Part shown: in pieces, positions 8,653 to 17,776 of the stretch
How positions within the stretch are numbered: position 1 is the stretch's first letter
Layout: each line of letters begins with the position of its first letter
NCBI RefSeq assembly: GCF_003391395.1
Contig: NZ_CP024190.1
Coordinates: forward strand, 4,030,001-4,094,000
Direction: 5' to 3'
Origin: Mycobacterium marinum
GTDB taxonomy: Bacteria; Actinomycetota; Actinomycetes; Mycobacteriales; Mycobacteriaceae
DNA: 64,000 nucleotides
Program-made: the position numbers and the translations under genes
The notes under the pieces: model-generated
Seen by the model: the letters and a program-made list of their open reading frames with translations, nothing else
Database searches by the model: none
Told to the model about the DNA's origin: nothing

Positions 8653-9525
8653 GTGATTCAAAGTGCCCGCCCGAGTGTGCCTGCCTTCTGCAGCGTCGAC
8701 AACGACAAGCAGCCGGATCGGCCACCGGCCAAGGTCTTCAGCCCCGCACGCGCCCTCGATGGGTTCCTTCGCTCGCCGCTTGCGGGAATCGCCCCATGGG
8801 CACTGCTAGCAATCTTGTCCGGACCGGGGCGCTTCGAGCTGGCGGCGGCCGGCGCGTTGGGGCTCTCCGCGCTGGTGATGCTTGCCGGCCTCAGCCGTGG
8901 CGTCAGGGTTCACGCCCTCGAGGTCTTCGGCACCGCGTTCTTCGGCGCCATGTTGGTCGTCGGCCTGTTCGCGACCGACAACGCAATCCGGTGGCTCGAG
9001 TTGTGGTCCGGGGAGCTCACCAACGCCGCCCTAGCCTGTTTTGCCTGGCTCACCCTGCTGATCAGACGGCCATTCACCATGGCCTACGCCAAAGACACCA
9101 CGCCACCGGAGCATTGGGACAGCCCCCTATTCAAAAAGATCAACACGGTGATCACCATCGTGTGGGCGGGCGCCTTCACCTTTGCGGGAACCGTCGGCTT
9201 CATCGGCGACTACTTGTGGCATGACGGCACCAACTTCTGGACCGGGTGGATCCTTCAATTGGCGGCGATCTTCTTCGCGGCGGCGATTACCGACTTCTAC
9301 CCGGACTACGCCGCCGCCAAGTTCGATTTGGCCAACGGCGAGCCGGCGCTGGTTCCCTCCGTCCTACAGACTGTCGGCTGGTTGCCGTCCTTCCTCACGG
9401 TCACCGGAATTGCGGGTCTGCTCACCAACTCGGTTGACTCCCTCGCCGCGATCGCGCTGATTGTGGCCGGCAATGTCGCATCCAGCATCCTGGCGAAAGT
9501 TCTTCCGAAGCAGACGAAATCGTAG
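8653..9525 (+). CDS. Multi-pass membrane protein, probable PadR target
   Basis: Start is GTG 8653 behind AAGGAGT. The 290-aa product has a soluble N-terminus of about 40 residues, then about six to eight hydrophobic spans (e.g. FELAAAGALGLSALVMLAG, EVFGTAFFGAMLVVGLFA, TVITIVWAGAFTFAGTVGF). I do not recognise a transport family. Control by the divergent PadR repressor suggests a stress- or ligand-inducible membrane function. It is followed by the convergent cysQ-like gene, 18 bp away. Confidence 0.7.
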   Translation: MIQSARPSVPAFCSVDNDKQPDRPPAKVFSPARALDGFLRSPLAGIAPWALLAILSGPGRFELAAAGALGLSALVMLAGLSRGVRVHALEVFGTAFFGAMLVVGLFATDNAIRWLELWSGELTNAALACFAWLTLLIRRPFTMAYAKDTTPPEHWDSPLFKKINTVITIVWAGAFTFAGTVGFIGDYLWHDGTNFWTGWILQLAAIFFAAAITDFYPDYAAAKFDLANGEPALVPSVLQTVGWLPSFLTVTGIAGLLTNSVDSLAAIALIVAGNVASSILAKVLPKQTKS

Positions 9526-9543
9526 CGACGCCACGGGCAAGTC

Positions 9544-10272
9544 TCAGCCGGTAGCAGCCAGCACGGCGGTAGCGAGCTCGGGGCGGCATACCACCAAATC
9601 GGGAAGCTTGGGGTCCGGCCGGTTGTAGGTCAATGCCGACCCGTCGATACGAGACGTATGCAGCCCAGCGGATCGGGCCACCGCCACCGGGGCGGCCGAG
9701 TCCCACTCGAACTGCCCGCCGGCATGGACATACACATCGGCCAAGCCCTGCACGACCGATGCCACCTTGGCCCCGGCGGAGCCCATTTCCACCAAGGTGC
9801 CATCCAACGCGTCGCGCACAGCCAGCGCGATGGCCGGTGGACGAGTCCGCGAAACCACGATGCGCGGCCTGTCGGGTGCCGCCGGGGGTGGCTCGACGTG
9901 TGGTGTCGCCAAGGTGATGCCCTGCGCCGGGAGCGCCACGGCCCCGGCGACGAGCTGGCCGGCCTGCCACAGCGCGACATGCACCGCCCAGTCGACGCGG
10001 CCGAGTTCGGAGAATTCGCGGGTGCCGTCGAGCGGATCAACGATCCAGACTCGCTCGCTGCGTAGCCGGACGGGGTCGTCGGCACCCTCCTCGGAGAGCA
10101 CCGCATCCCCGGGACGCTCGGCGGCCAGCTTGTCCATCAGAAAGTCATGAGATCGCTTGTCCCCCGCCGCCTTACGCTGGGCAACCTCGGCTTCGGCGAA
10201 CTCCTCCCGCACTCCGAGCAGCAGGCGACCTGCCTCGGTGGCCAGCCACGCAGCCACAGCGTGGTCGTTCAT
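9544..10272 (-). CDS. Inositol-monophosphatase-family phosphatase, CysQ-like (PAP/IMP phosphatase)
   Basis: The product has about 242 aa from ATG 10272; a longer frame begins at 10314 but its extra residues look non-coding. Metal-binding motifs of the family are present: SEEGADD, WIVDPLDGTREF (about residues 76-87) and WDSAAPVAVARSAGL. This resembles mycobacterial CysQ (Rv2131c), which hydrolyses 3'-phosphoadenosine 5'-phosphate and fructose-1,6-bisphosphate or inositol phosphates. Cytosolic. It may be a paralogue of the main CysQ. Confidence 0.8.
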   Translation of the reverse strand: MNDHAVAAWLATEAGRLLLGVREEFAEAEVAQRKAAGDKRSHDFLMDKLAAERPGDAVLSEEGADDPVRLRSERVWIVDPLDGTREFSELGRVDWAVHVALWQAGQLVAGAVALPAQGITLATPHVEPPPAAPDRPRIVVSRTRPPAIALAVRDALDGTLVEMGSAGAKVASVVQGLADVYVHAGGQFEWDSAAPVAVARSAGLHTSRIDGSALTYNRPDPKLPDLVVCRPELATAVLAATG

Positions 10273-10373
10273 CCAACACCCATTTCCGGCGATAGATTGG
10301 TAATTCTTACCCAAATTACATCACTGGCCGAGCAGGTAAATCTTCCTCCGCACCCCGAGGATCGAGCGTGAAC

Positions 10374-11552
10374 TCAGAGTCCGAACTGGTCCTCGACGAT
10401 GCCGAGCCAGATCTGCGCGCAATCGATGGCGACCTTCTCACTGATGAAGGCGTGCTGGGTTCCGGTGTACATGTCACGAAACGCCCGTTCGAGGCGGCTA
10501 CCCTCGCGGATTGAACTCGTTCCGGCCACCAGATGTGCCCATTCGGCGCAGCTTCGAGCGGTATCGGTGGCGAAGACGGCCGCCGCGCGCATGTCCGAAC
10601 GCAACGTAGGAGTCAGTTCCTGGCCGGCACCGACCGCGGCTTCGGCGGTGGTGAAGGCATCCAGGACCAGCAGGCGCGCCGCGCGCCATGCCGCGACGTG
10701 ATGGGCCAGGCCCTTCTGGAAAGTGGGGCGACTGGCCAGAGCGGCCATGTCGCTCATCCGGTACTTCGTCGCCGCAAGTTCGGTGACATCGTCAAGCATG
10801 CTCTTGGCGACCCCCAGCGCCCACGAGGCGTGGCCGGCCGCGGTCACCGGCATCAGCCCCATCCGAGTGGCCGGCGAACTCCCCCGTCGCGGCTCCCGGG
10901 CGAATAGTCCAAAGGTGCGGCCCTGCGGCACGAACACGTCCTCGGCACTGTAGTCATAGGAACCGGTCCCTTTGAGCCCCTGCACAAACCAGCCGTCATT
11001 GAAGGTGATCTGCTCGCGCGGAACCACGGCCACCTGCATGTCCGGAACACCCTCACGGATCCAGCGCATTTCACCGTCATCCATCGGGAAGAAGCCCGCC
11101 GCGATGTACTGCGCATGACCGGTCCCCGAGCCGAAGCTCCACGATCCACTCAGTCGGTAGCCGCCGTCGACGGCGCTTCCCTGCCCGTTGGGGAAGAACT
11201 GGCCGCCCATCGTGACTCGGTTGTCGGCGGCGCTGAACACCTCAGCGAAGCCGTCGTCGGGGAGATACGTGGCGGCGGCGAACGTCGACGGCAGGTTCGC
11301 GATCCCAATCCAACCGAACGACCCATCCTGCCAGGCCATTTCGATCCATGTCTCGATCATCTCGGCAAACGCGGGCTCGGTTCCTCCGGCCGCAGTCGGA
11401 TTGAATGCCGACATCAGTCCGGTGGACCACATTTCGTTGACGATCTTGTCGGTGAGCGTGCGCCGGCGTTCGGACTCGCCGGCTTCGGCCCGCACCAGGT
11501 CCCGCATGGTGCGGGCCAGCGCGACAACCTGGCCACTCGTTGTCGATATCAT
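10374..11552 (-). CDS. Acyl-CoA-dehydrogenase-fold flavoprotein (monooxygenase/oxidoreductase type)
   Basis: The sequence has the acyl-CoA dehydrogenase layout: N-terminal helices, a central beta domain (GGYRLSGSWSFGSGTGHAQY) and a C-terminal four-helix bundle. It lacks the standard catalytic Glu context and is closer to group D flavin monooxygenases of the HsaA/HpaH type. About 392 aa from ATG 11552 (MISTTSG). The upstream MNPDREQ extension starts only 3 bp beyond the dead IS30 transposase stop and is probably IS-derived. IS30 insertion right upstream may have replaced the native promoter. Confidence 0.75.
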   Translation of the reverse strand: MISTTSGQVVALARTMRDLVRAEAGESERRRTLTDKIVNEMWSTGLMSAFNPTAAGGTEPAFAEMIETWIEMAWQDGSFGWIGIANLPSTFAAATYLPDDGFAEVFSAADNRVTMGGQFFPNGQGSAVDGGYRLSGSWSFGSGTGHAQYIAAGFFPMDDGEMRWIREGVPDMQVAVVPREQITFNDGWFVQGLKGTGSYDYSAEDVFVPQGRTFGLFAREPRRGSSPATRMGLMPVTAAGHASWALGVAKSMLDDVTELAATKYRMSDMAALASRPTFQKGLAHHVAAWRAARLLVLDAFTTAEAAVGAGQELTPTLRSDMRAAAVFATDTARSCAEWAHLVAGTSSIREGSRLERAFRDMYTGTQHAFISEKVAIDCAQIWLGIVEDQFGL

Positions 11553-11569
11553 CTGTTCTCTATCTGGGT

Positions 11570-12921
11570 TCAACCGGTGGATGCAACACCGGTTTGGTGG
11601 AGCAAGAGTAGCTGTTCATTGAATGCTTCGGCCGGTGTCTTCCGGCCGAGTGTCTTGCGTGGTCTGGTGTTGAGGGCGTGAGCGACGGCCTCGATTTCCT
11701 CGGCAGACCATCGCGGGAGGTCGGTGCGTTTGGGAAAGTATTGGCGCAGCAGGCCGTTAGTGCTTTCATTCGTGCCGCGTTGCCGTGGTGACTGGGGGTC
11801 GGCGAAGAAGACAGGGATGCCGGTCTCGACTTTGAATTGGGCGTGCGCGGACATTTCCTTGCCGCGGTCCCAGGTCAGCGACCGGACGAGCTGCTGCGGC
11901 AGGGTCGACATGGTGTTTGCCAGGGCGTCCTTCATCGTTATTGCGCCGTAGCCGGCCAGGGCCGGACCGTTCTTGACCGAGTGCTTGTGCCGGTGCCCTT
12001 CTTCGCGGGCCAAGTGGATCAACATGGTGAACCCGGTCGTACGCTCGACGACGGTGCCGATCGCCGAGAGCGTTCGAGCCCGATGGGAAGATCGCCTTCC
12101 TTAACTTGTTGGAAGGGTGTTTCGGGGCTGTCGTAGGGTCCTGATCACCCTCGGGTGGCAGGTATGGCTTAGATCGCCGCCTCTCGGGTGACGTGGGCCC
12201 AGGTCTTGCGTCGTGATCGTTCCCGAGGCGCGTGCAGTGCGCGTCCGGTGCGTAGGCACCAGACCAGCTCCCAGTTGAGCGCGCCCCGGCCCTGGATGTA
12301 GAGCGATTGGTAGATCGCTTCGTGGCTGATACGCATGGACTTGTCCTCGGGGAAATCGACTTTGAGCCGGTTGGCAATCTGCTCTGGGCTCCACGCTAGC
12401 GACCACGGTCGGTCCTTGCGGTGGGGCTTGTTGCGGCCGGTGAATCGTGGCGGTTGCGGTCCGGCGATGATGCCGCCGTCGGGGTGGCTAATCTGCCCTG
12501 AAAGGCGTTGCTGCACATAATCATGCAGCTGCGGATTGGCGGCCAATTTCGCGGTCTTGGGCCGACATGCGGCCATATCGGCCTTCCACAGCACGACCGA
12601 GGCCCGGAAACCGCTGCTCCCGTAGCGAACACCGGCGCTGCGGCGCAGTTCCCGTGAGATCGTGGACGGGTCGCGCCGAATCGCCCGGACGATTGCTCAA
12701 ACACGTTGCCCTGAACCCGCAGTAGCGCGATTTCCTCACACTCAGCGAAGGACAGGCAACGGGAACTTCACATCAAAGCGTTGTGGAACCAGCGTGCCCC
12801 GACCGCCGACGCCACGCCGGCGATCGCAGCTTCGGCCGGATCACCCGGTCTGCTGCCTGCTGACGACAAACCATTCAACACCTCCAACATCGAGGTGTTG
12901 CGACGACCAGTCGAATCCGCC
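11570..12921 (-). pseudogene. IS30-family element, degenerate transposase
   Basis: Read on the minus strand, the pieces give an IS30 transposase: an N-terminal region near 12.7-12.8 kb, the middle (HDYVQQRLSGQ, SPEQIANRLKVDFPED, HEAIYQSLYIQGRG), and the C-terminal DDE part (LTWDRGKEMSAHAQ, FADPQSPRQRGTNESTNG, LNTRPRKTLGRKTPAE). A frameshift follows the N-terminal helix-turn-helix, a TAA near 12169 and a deletion remove the start of the catalytic domain, and small deletions occur near 12758 and 12822. It cannot encode an active enzyme. A near-identical truncated copy is at 25505-26034. Confidence 0.85.
12495..12921. repeat. Long direct repeat, copy A (dead IS30 N-terminus plus IS5 piece)
   Basis: This segment is almost identical to 25505-26034. 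Copy A lacks about 10 bp near 12758 and about 90 bp near 12822 relative to the other copy. Both carry the same frameshift after the IS30 helix-turn-helix and the same joined IS5-like sequence, and both stop matching after CAGTCGAATCCGCC. Confidence 0.85.
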
Positions 12922-12987
12922 ATCACCGCCTCAACCTCTGAGCGCAGCAGATTCCACTGTTCGTCGGTGAGGTCCCAGGGATACCGC
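12872..12987 (-). pseudogene. IS5-family transposase N-terminal fragment
   Basis: On the minus strand the sequence reads RYPWDLTDEQWNLLRSEVEA then VMADSTGRRNTSMLEVLNG. The DLTDEQW motif is the classic N-terminus of IS5-type transposases. Nothing of the catalytic domain remains; it runs into the IS30 remnant. An internal 8-bp stem (AACACCTC/GAGGTGTT, 12877-12899) lies in it. A shorter version is joined to the second IS30 copy. Confidence 0.5.
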
Positions 12988-13227
12988 GGTTTCTGTCACG
13001 ACATGGGCAACCCGCAGCGGGGCAACTGGTTTGCCTGGACTCGACAAGGTAGACAGGCATTCACGGGGCTCCCAGCAGCAAGGGGGATGTGGTGTCCATC
13101 TGCTACCGCGGGCTCCGTCTCATGCCATTGCGCGACGCCCGATCGTGATCACCGATATGTCCAGTCACTTTAGTCACACGAGTATGTGAACAGCCTCTAA
13201 CCGCAGTCCCGCCTCCGGCCAGGGCCA

Positions 13228-14652
13228 TTAGGGGTTAAGCCTGGAGATCAGGATGCGGTCCGGATCGTGCTCCTGAACAACGGACATCAGCTGGTCGGTG
13301 TTGTCGCCCCACCAGTCGCTCGGCGTGTCCAAGATGTCGGCATAGTTGACGTAACGCCCGCCTGTCAACACGCCGGCAAGGTCGTGCCGGATTTCTTGCA
13401 ACAGGGCGTCGTGCCGGGCGGCGAGGCCCGCGTCAGCCGGCAACCGGTCACCCAGCGCCCAGTGATACACAAAGTCCTGCCCGCGGTGGAAAAAGGCGGT
13501 TTCCTGCGGCGTGAATGCGGCAACTGCACCGTTGATCGCCTCGATGCTCACCGCGCCGCCAGGCAGTTCGGGCGCGAATTGAAGTTCGTTGATCTGTCGG
13601 ACGATGGCGGCCGCTTCGACTGCACCGAGTGCACCTCGGCCGATGTCGCTGGCTATTCGGTGTGGACGGAGGGTCGCGGGTGCCGGGTCGTGAAGAAAAT
13701 CGTTCGAGACGAACACGGCATCGAAAAACGATTCTTCGCGGATCGATGCATGCAAGGCAGCAGGGTGCTCGAGCAGTGGCCGCATGAGCGAGCGGGCGTC
13801 GTCTCGGTTGCCGAGAAACTGGCCATCGATACGCACTCGGGGCGTGCCGGGAATCACGTCGGCAGGGCCGGCGCTTGCTTCGTCGGCGTAACGGTCCGCA
13901 CCTGTCGTTCGAATGCTGAGTTGCAGATCGAGTTCGCTCGGCGCCGTGTGCATCAATTGAGTGAACAGAAGAATCGCCTCGACTGCCGCGTCCCAACGCC
14001 AGCCGAGAGTCACGCCTGTCACTTGCTGGATCGGTACGGTGTGAAACACCAGCTCCGTGACGATTCCTACACAACCAGCGCCGCCACGCACCCCCCAGAA
14101 CAGATTTGCGTTGGTCACGGCGTTGGTCACCTGAATCTGTCCACTGGCAGTGACAACCGTCGCCTCGGCCAAGAAGTCCGAGGTGAGGCCGAAGTGGCGA
14201 GTGCATTGGCCAAACCCGCCGCCAAGCACTAACCCGCCGACGCCCACGGTGGGACATTCGCCGATGGGCATCGCCCGCCCAGTTCCATCCAGCGCGCGCG
14301 CAATGTCGCCGACGGTCGCGCCCGTCATCGCGTGCAGGTATCCCGACGGGGCGTATCGGACCGCGCTCAATCCGCGCAGGTCAAGCAATACGCCGTCGTC
14401 ACGGACAGGGAATCCATCAAAACTGTGCCCACCCGACCTAATCGATAGCCGAATCCCCGCCGCATTCGCCCAGGCCATGATGGCGGCAACCTGGTTTCGA
14501 TCAGCTGGACGCAACACGGCCGCTGGCGACCGGATGCGTCCGGCGCGCGAAAAAACTCTGCGCCCAGTCTCATAGAGCGGGGAGCCGGGAGCACCCACTC
14601 GCCCCGGGCACAGGCTCTCCAAGGTTCGAAAATCGCACGCCTCAAGAGCCAT
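13228..14652 (-). CDS. FAD-linked oxidase, berberine-bridge-enzyme type
   Basis: The product has 474 aa from ATG 14652, preceded by GGAG at a 6-nt spacing; two ATGs 12-15 bp upstream are less well placed. It carries the FAD_binding_4 domain with RSGGHSF (His76) and GECPTVGVGG (Cys133), then the C-terminal BBE motif NYADILD ... WWGDN with the DPDR tail. Family members oxidise alkaloids, sugars or polyketides, often with FAD bound to both a His and a Cys, and both residues are present here. No signal peptide. Substrate unknown. Confidence 0.85.
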   Translation of the reverse strand: MALEACDFRTLESLCPGRVGAPGSPLYETGRRVFSRAGRIRSPAAVLRPADRNQVAAIMAWANAAGIRLSIRSGGHSFDGFPVRDDGVLLDLRGLSAVRYAPSGYLHAMTGATVGDIARALDGTGRAMPIGECPTVGVGGLVLGGGFGQCTRHFGLTSDFLAEATVVTASGQIQVTNAVTNANLFWGVRGGAGCVGIVTELVFHTVPIQQVTGVTLGWRWDAAVEAILLFTQLMHTAPSELDLQLSIRTTGADRYADEASAGPADVIPGTPRVRIDGQFLGNRDDARSLMRPLLEHPAALHASIREESFFDAVFVSNDFLHDPAPATLRPHRIASDIGRGALGAVEAAAIVRQINELQFAPELPGGAVSIEAINGAVAAFTPQETAFFHRGQDFVYHWALGDRLPADAGLAARHDALLQEIRHDLAGVLTGGRYVNYADILDTPSDWWGDNTDQLMSVVQEHDPDRILISRLNP

Positions 14653-14749
14653 GCCAAACTCCATCATGTTCGGCGGGACAGAGGTTGTCCCGAGTTCCGC
14701 AAAACTTCCGCGGCGGGCCGGTGTGAACCATCCCGGATTTCATGCGGTT

Positions 14750-14870
14750 TCACGCCCCCTCGGGATTCTGTGAGCCAGCCGGTCGACCGGTCACGAGTTG
14801 GGAATAGTAGCGGGCTTCGGCTTCGGCTTCGGCGGGCGGGATGCGTCCGAGGCGGTGCATGAGACCGTAT
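14750..14870 (-). pseudogene. IS3-family OrfB C-terminal fragment
   Basis: The minus-strand translation TYGLMHRLGRIPPAEAEAEA followed by RYYSQL matches the end of IS3-family transposases (the 'x-x-PPAE-x-E-x-x-YY' block). No upstream catalytic part is found. It is one of several truncated IS remnants between 14.7 and 16.3 kb. Confidence 0.5.
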
Positions 14871-14999
14871 GTGGTGACTGCTCGCGGAGTGGCGTAGTTA
14901 CTGGCCGGGGCCTCGCTCACGCAATCTCGTGGGCTACCGAGCGCGGTTCTGTGCTCGGCCTTTCCGACAGGTGTTAAGGAGGCCCCCGTGTTTTGCGAG

Positions 15000-15607
15000 C
15001 GTACAAGTGTTGGTTTGATGTGCACGCGTGTTCGGTTGTCGCGGCGGCGATCGATGGGCGAAGCGCGGACGTGTTTTGGGCGCGGTTGACGCCGTCGCGC
15101 GCGAAGGTCATCGAGTGAGTGGGCAAGCTGCCCGGCCCGTGCGCGGTGGTCTACGAGGCCGGTCCGACGGGTTTCGGGTTGGCACGGGCGTTGTCGGCGG
15201 CGGGATTGCGATGCGAGGTCGCGGCGTCGTCGAACTTGTTTCGCCCGGCGAGTGATCGGGTGAAAACCGATGCGCGCGACGCATTAAATTTGGCGCGGTT
15301 GTTGCGGCTGGACGAGGTTGTGCCGGTGTGGATTCCGAGTGCGGCCGAGGATGCTACCCAGGATCTGGTCCGCGCCCGAGAAGCCGCCAGAACGGACTTG
15401 ATGCGGATCAGACATCGGTTGTCGAAATTGTTGGTGCGTCACGGGATCGTCTACTACGACGGCAAGGCGTGGAATGAACGCCACGACCGGTGGCTGCACC
15501 ACCAACGATTCGACGCCGCCCCCACGCAGTCGGCATTCGAGGATGCTTACCAGGCGGTGGTGCTGGCTACCGCGCGGCGTGCGGTCGCGTCCCATGCAGT
15601 GGTGTAA
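15000..15607 (+). pseudogene. IS110-family transposase, truncated
   Basis: The N-terminal RuvC-like (DEDD) domain of an IS110 transposase is readable: WFDVHACSVVAAAIDGRSAD, an in-frame TGA at 15116-15118, then PCAVVYEAGPTGFGLARAL, the DRVKTDARDALNLARLLRLD block and AREAARTDLMRIRHRLSKLL. The frame ends at 15607 with the C-terminal serine (transposase_20) domain missing. Internal stop and truncation make it inactive. Confidence 0.75.
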
Positions 15608-15649
15608 GTCGGGCTGGCGATTCACATGAGGCTCTGCGAGTTTTAACGA

Positions 15650-16250
15650 TGCCGTGAACGCGGCTGGGACCGCAACGTGTTGGCCGGGTTGATCATCAGC
15701 GCGGCTGAGCAGAGCAAGGGCGGTTTCGGAGAGATAGCGTTCGGACACACCAAGATCGCCGACAAGAACATTCCGTGCAAGGGACTCTCGTCGCTGGATC
15801 TCTGATGCCGAAGTCGCCGAAATCCCCTACACCGCCTTCGCATCCACCAAAGACCGGATCACCGCACGCCTGGTCGTCCGTCGTGTCAAGGACGCCTGCC
15901 GCCCCGACGCGTTGTTCCCGGTCTGGCGGTATCACCCGTTCTTCACCAACACCGACCTACCCGTCGAGGCGGCCGACATCACCCACCGCCAACACGCGAT
16001 CATCGAAACCGTGTTCGCCGGCCTGATCGACGGACCCACGGCGCACATCCCGTCAGGCCACTTCGCCGCGAACTCCACCTGGGTGCCCTGCGCGGCGATC
16101 TCTCCCAACCTGCTGCGCGCTACCGGCGTCCTGGCTGGGGACCGACACACGGGGGCACGCGGATCGACCCTGCGCCGCAAGATCGTCGACGTCCCGGCCC
16201 GGCTGCCCCGCCCACAACGCCGGCCGGTTCTGCACCTACCCACCCACTAG
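15650..16250 (+). pseudogene. IS1380-family transposase, C-terminal remnant
   Basis: Across a frame change near 15800 the translation reads GWDRNVLAGLIISAAEQSKG, then TARLVVRRVKDACRP, FPVWRYHPFFTNTDLPVEAAD, HAIIETVFAGLIDGPTAHIP and RRPVLHLPTH. This is the C-terminal catalytic part of IS1380-family DDE transposases. The first half is missing and it directly follows the IS110 remnant, so one element probably inserted in or recombined with the other. Confidence 0.7.
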
Positions 16251-16439
16251 CCCTGGTCAAAGGCCTAGCTTGCGTTGCGGCACAGCACCATCAGATACAA
16301 CCCCAAACGGGCGCAACAACCCGACCCCGCCGACAGGCCCGACCGCAGCGCACAGGAAAGGCTGGACAGGCCAGCGACTCCCTCGGGCCCAACCCCAATA
16401 ATCGGGATCAACAAGTACAGACACCAGTCTCCAAGATCC

Positions 16440-16458
16440 GTCGGTGGATCGAGGCTTA
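16440..16458 (-). repeat. 19-bp repeat TAAGCCTCGATCCACCGAC, copy 2 (inverted)
   Basis: This is the exact reverse complement of 1131-1149. It lies at the left border of a low-GC stretch and overlaps the stop codon of the small ORF at 16456-16605. It may mark an element end (inference). Confidence 0.6.
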
Positions 16459-16605
16459 GAACTCCGGGTCGGTAAGGAGTACCCAGTTAAGCGAGTAGGC
16501 CAACTCCTGCTCGCGGAATAGGGCTTCTGTTATGTCATCAAACTCGGATGCGTTAATCGAAGACAAAGCCAACTCAGTCTCACAGGACAAGGCTGCAACA
16601 GACAT
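16456..16605 (-). CDS. Candidate 49-aa acidic small protein
   Basis: An ORF begins at ATG 16605 with AAAGGAAA about 10 nt upstream and reads MSVAALSCETELALSSINAS followed by EFDDITEALFREQELAYSLN and a short tail ending DPEF. The protein is acidic and predicted helical, with no signal peptide. Codon use (many TTG, TCT, CTA, ATA) is unlike the GC-rich third positions of neighbouring genes, suggesting foreign origin. No family recognised. It could be a RiPP-like precursor, an antitoxin-like peptide or chance. Confidence 0.35.
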   Translation of the reverse strand: MSVAALSCETELALSSINASEFDDITEALFREQELAYSLNWVLLTDPEF

Positions 16606-17776
16606 AGACTTTCAATTTCCTTTCAGGGTTTGGCAGCGTAACGGCCTAATCATGTCGTTGGTTCATTTCCTAACAACGACCATCCGTGCGGCTCTAAGTA
16701 ATTGAATAGAAGATCCGCAGGAAACCGTCATAAGTAGGCGTTCTGTTCACGCCGGAATGAGGCTACCCGAGTCAATCACGAAGTAAAAGGCGCAGTAATG
16801 TGAGATCGCTCTCTTATGAACCCCCTTCTACCGCGATCCCGGCGCCGATTGCAACACCCGCCGTGTGCCCACAAAAAGGGCTCTTCGCAGTCGATGGTGT
16901 AAAGACCTGCGAATGAGCCAACTGGTCTTCGAGTAGTGGTCCGAGGTCTGGTTGGCTGGGGGCGTGCCGGAGAAGGGGGGAAGAGGAAGAGCGGTGTGTC
17001 CGGGGCTAGTGCGGACCTGGCGTTGCTTGAGAAGCTGATGGCTGACGCTGGCCGGGATCTGTTCGCGAGGGTGTTCGATGAGCCGACGCCAGTGGTCCGG
17101 GCTGGGCCGGAGTGAGCGCAGGGTTTGCGGGTGCGGATCGACCTGATGTATGCCAAGCCGCCGATCTGGCGTTGCCTCGACCTGCCGGGCGTGCGTTCAC
17201 CTATCAGGCTATGTAGTCAGAAGTCCTAGGCAGGTCATCGTCGAGCATATGAAGAAATTCATCCATGGCAATATGCGGCAATATGAAAAACTATCCATGA
17301 AACGTGACGGGATGCACTGGCGCACAGTAGGGAATCACCTTGCGAAATCGTCACGGTGATCAACTCACCGTTTGCAAAGGCGCGTCCGGGCCATCGCAGG
17401 GAATCTGCGCTTTCCTGCGGCGGCCTGTTGATTTTTCTTATTGTTGGCCTGGTGTGGGTGACTGGTGGACACCGATTCACCCGATCGCAACCGAACAACG
17501 ACTTGCCGACACGCCCACGACGAATACTGACGAGGCACGTGACCTCCTGGTGATAACCCTGCCCCAAACTCTCATAACGGTGGACCTATGACCGGGGTAC
17601 AGATCTCATGGATCAACCAATCGGGGCCAGGCCACTGGCTATAGATAAAACCCGCCGATCCAGCCGGCCGTCTAAACAATCGCCGAAAGGCGGAATTGCT
17701 TTCCCCTACTGGCCGCCTCACCAGCCGGAGTGGCTCAGCGCAATCCGGCCATTCGGGTTCGAGTGCCCGCGGGGTG
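16606..17776. other. Low-GC region without a supported intact gene
   Basis: The 1.2 kb between the small ORF and the PPE gene is noticeably less GC-rich than the rest and has many stops in all frames. Apart from a short pRiA4b-like piece at 17122-17217 I see no protein family. It looks like decayed horizontally acquired DNA. Confidence 0.4.
17122..17217 (+). pseudogene. Fragment of a plasmid pRiA4b ORF-3-like protein
   Basis: The translation LRVRIDLMYAKPPIWRCLDL resembles the start of pRiA4b ORF-3-like domains (typical core 'L-x-G-x-KPPIWRR-L-x-V'), which occur in plasmid and transposon accessory proteins such as those of IS1096. The frame stops after about 30 residues. Only a short match supports it. 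Confidence 0.4.

Noticed and set aside
12877..12899. Hairpin AACACCTC/GAGGTGTT as CRISPR or attachment site
   Set aside because: It occurs only within the two IS30/IS5 repeat copies, with no array or integrase; it is part of the old IS sequence.
13267..14232. Long plus-strand ORF opposite the FAD oxidase
   Set aside because: It is the antisense shadow of a clear BBE-family gene; its translation has no recognisable domain.
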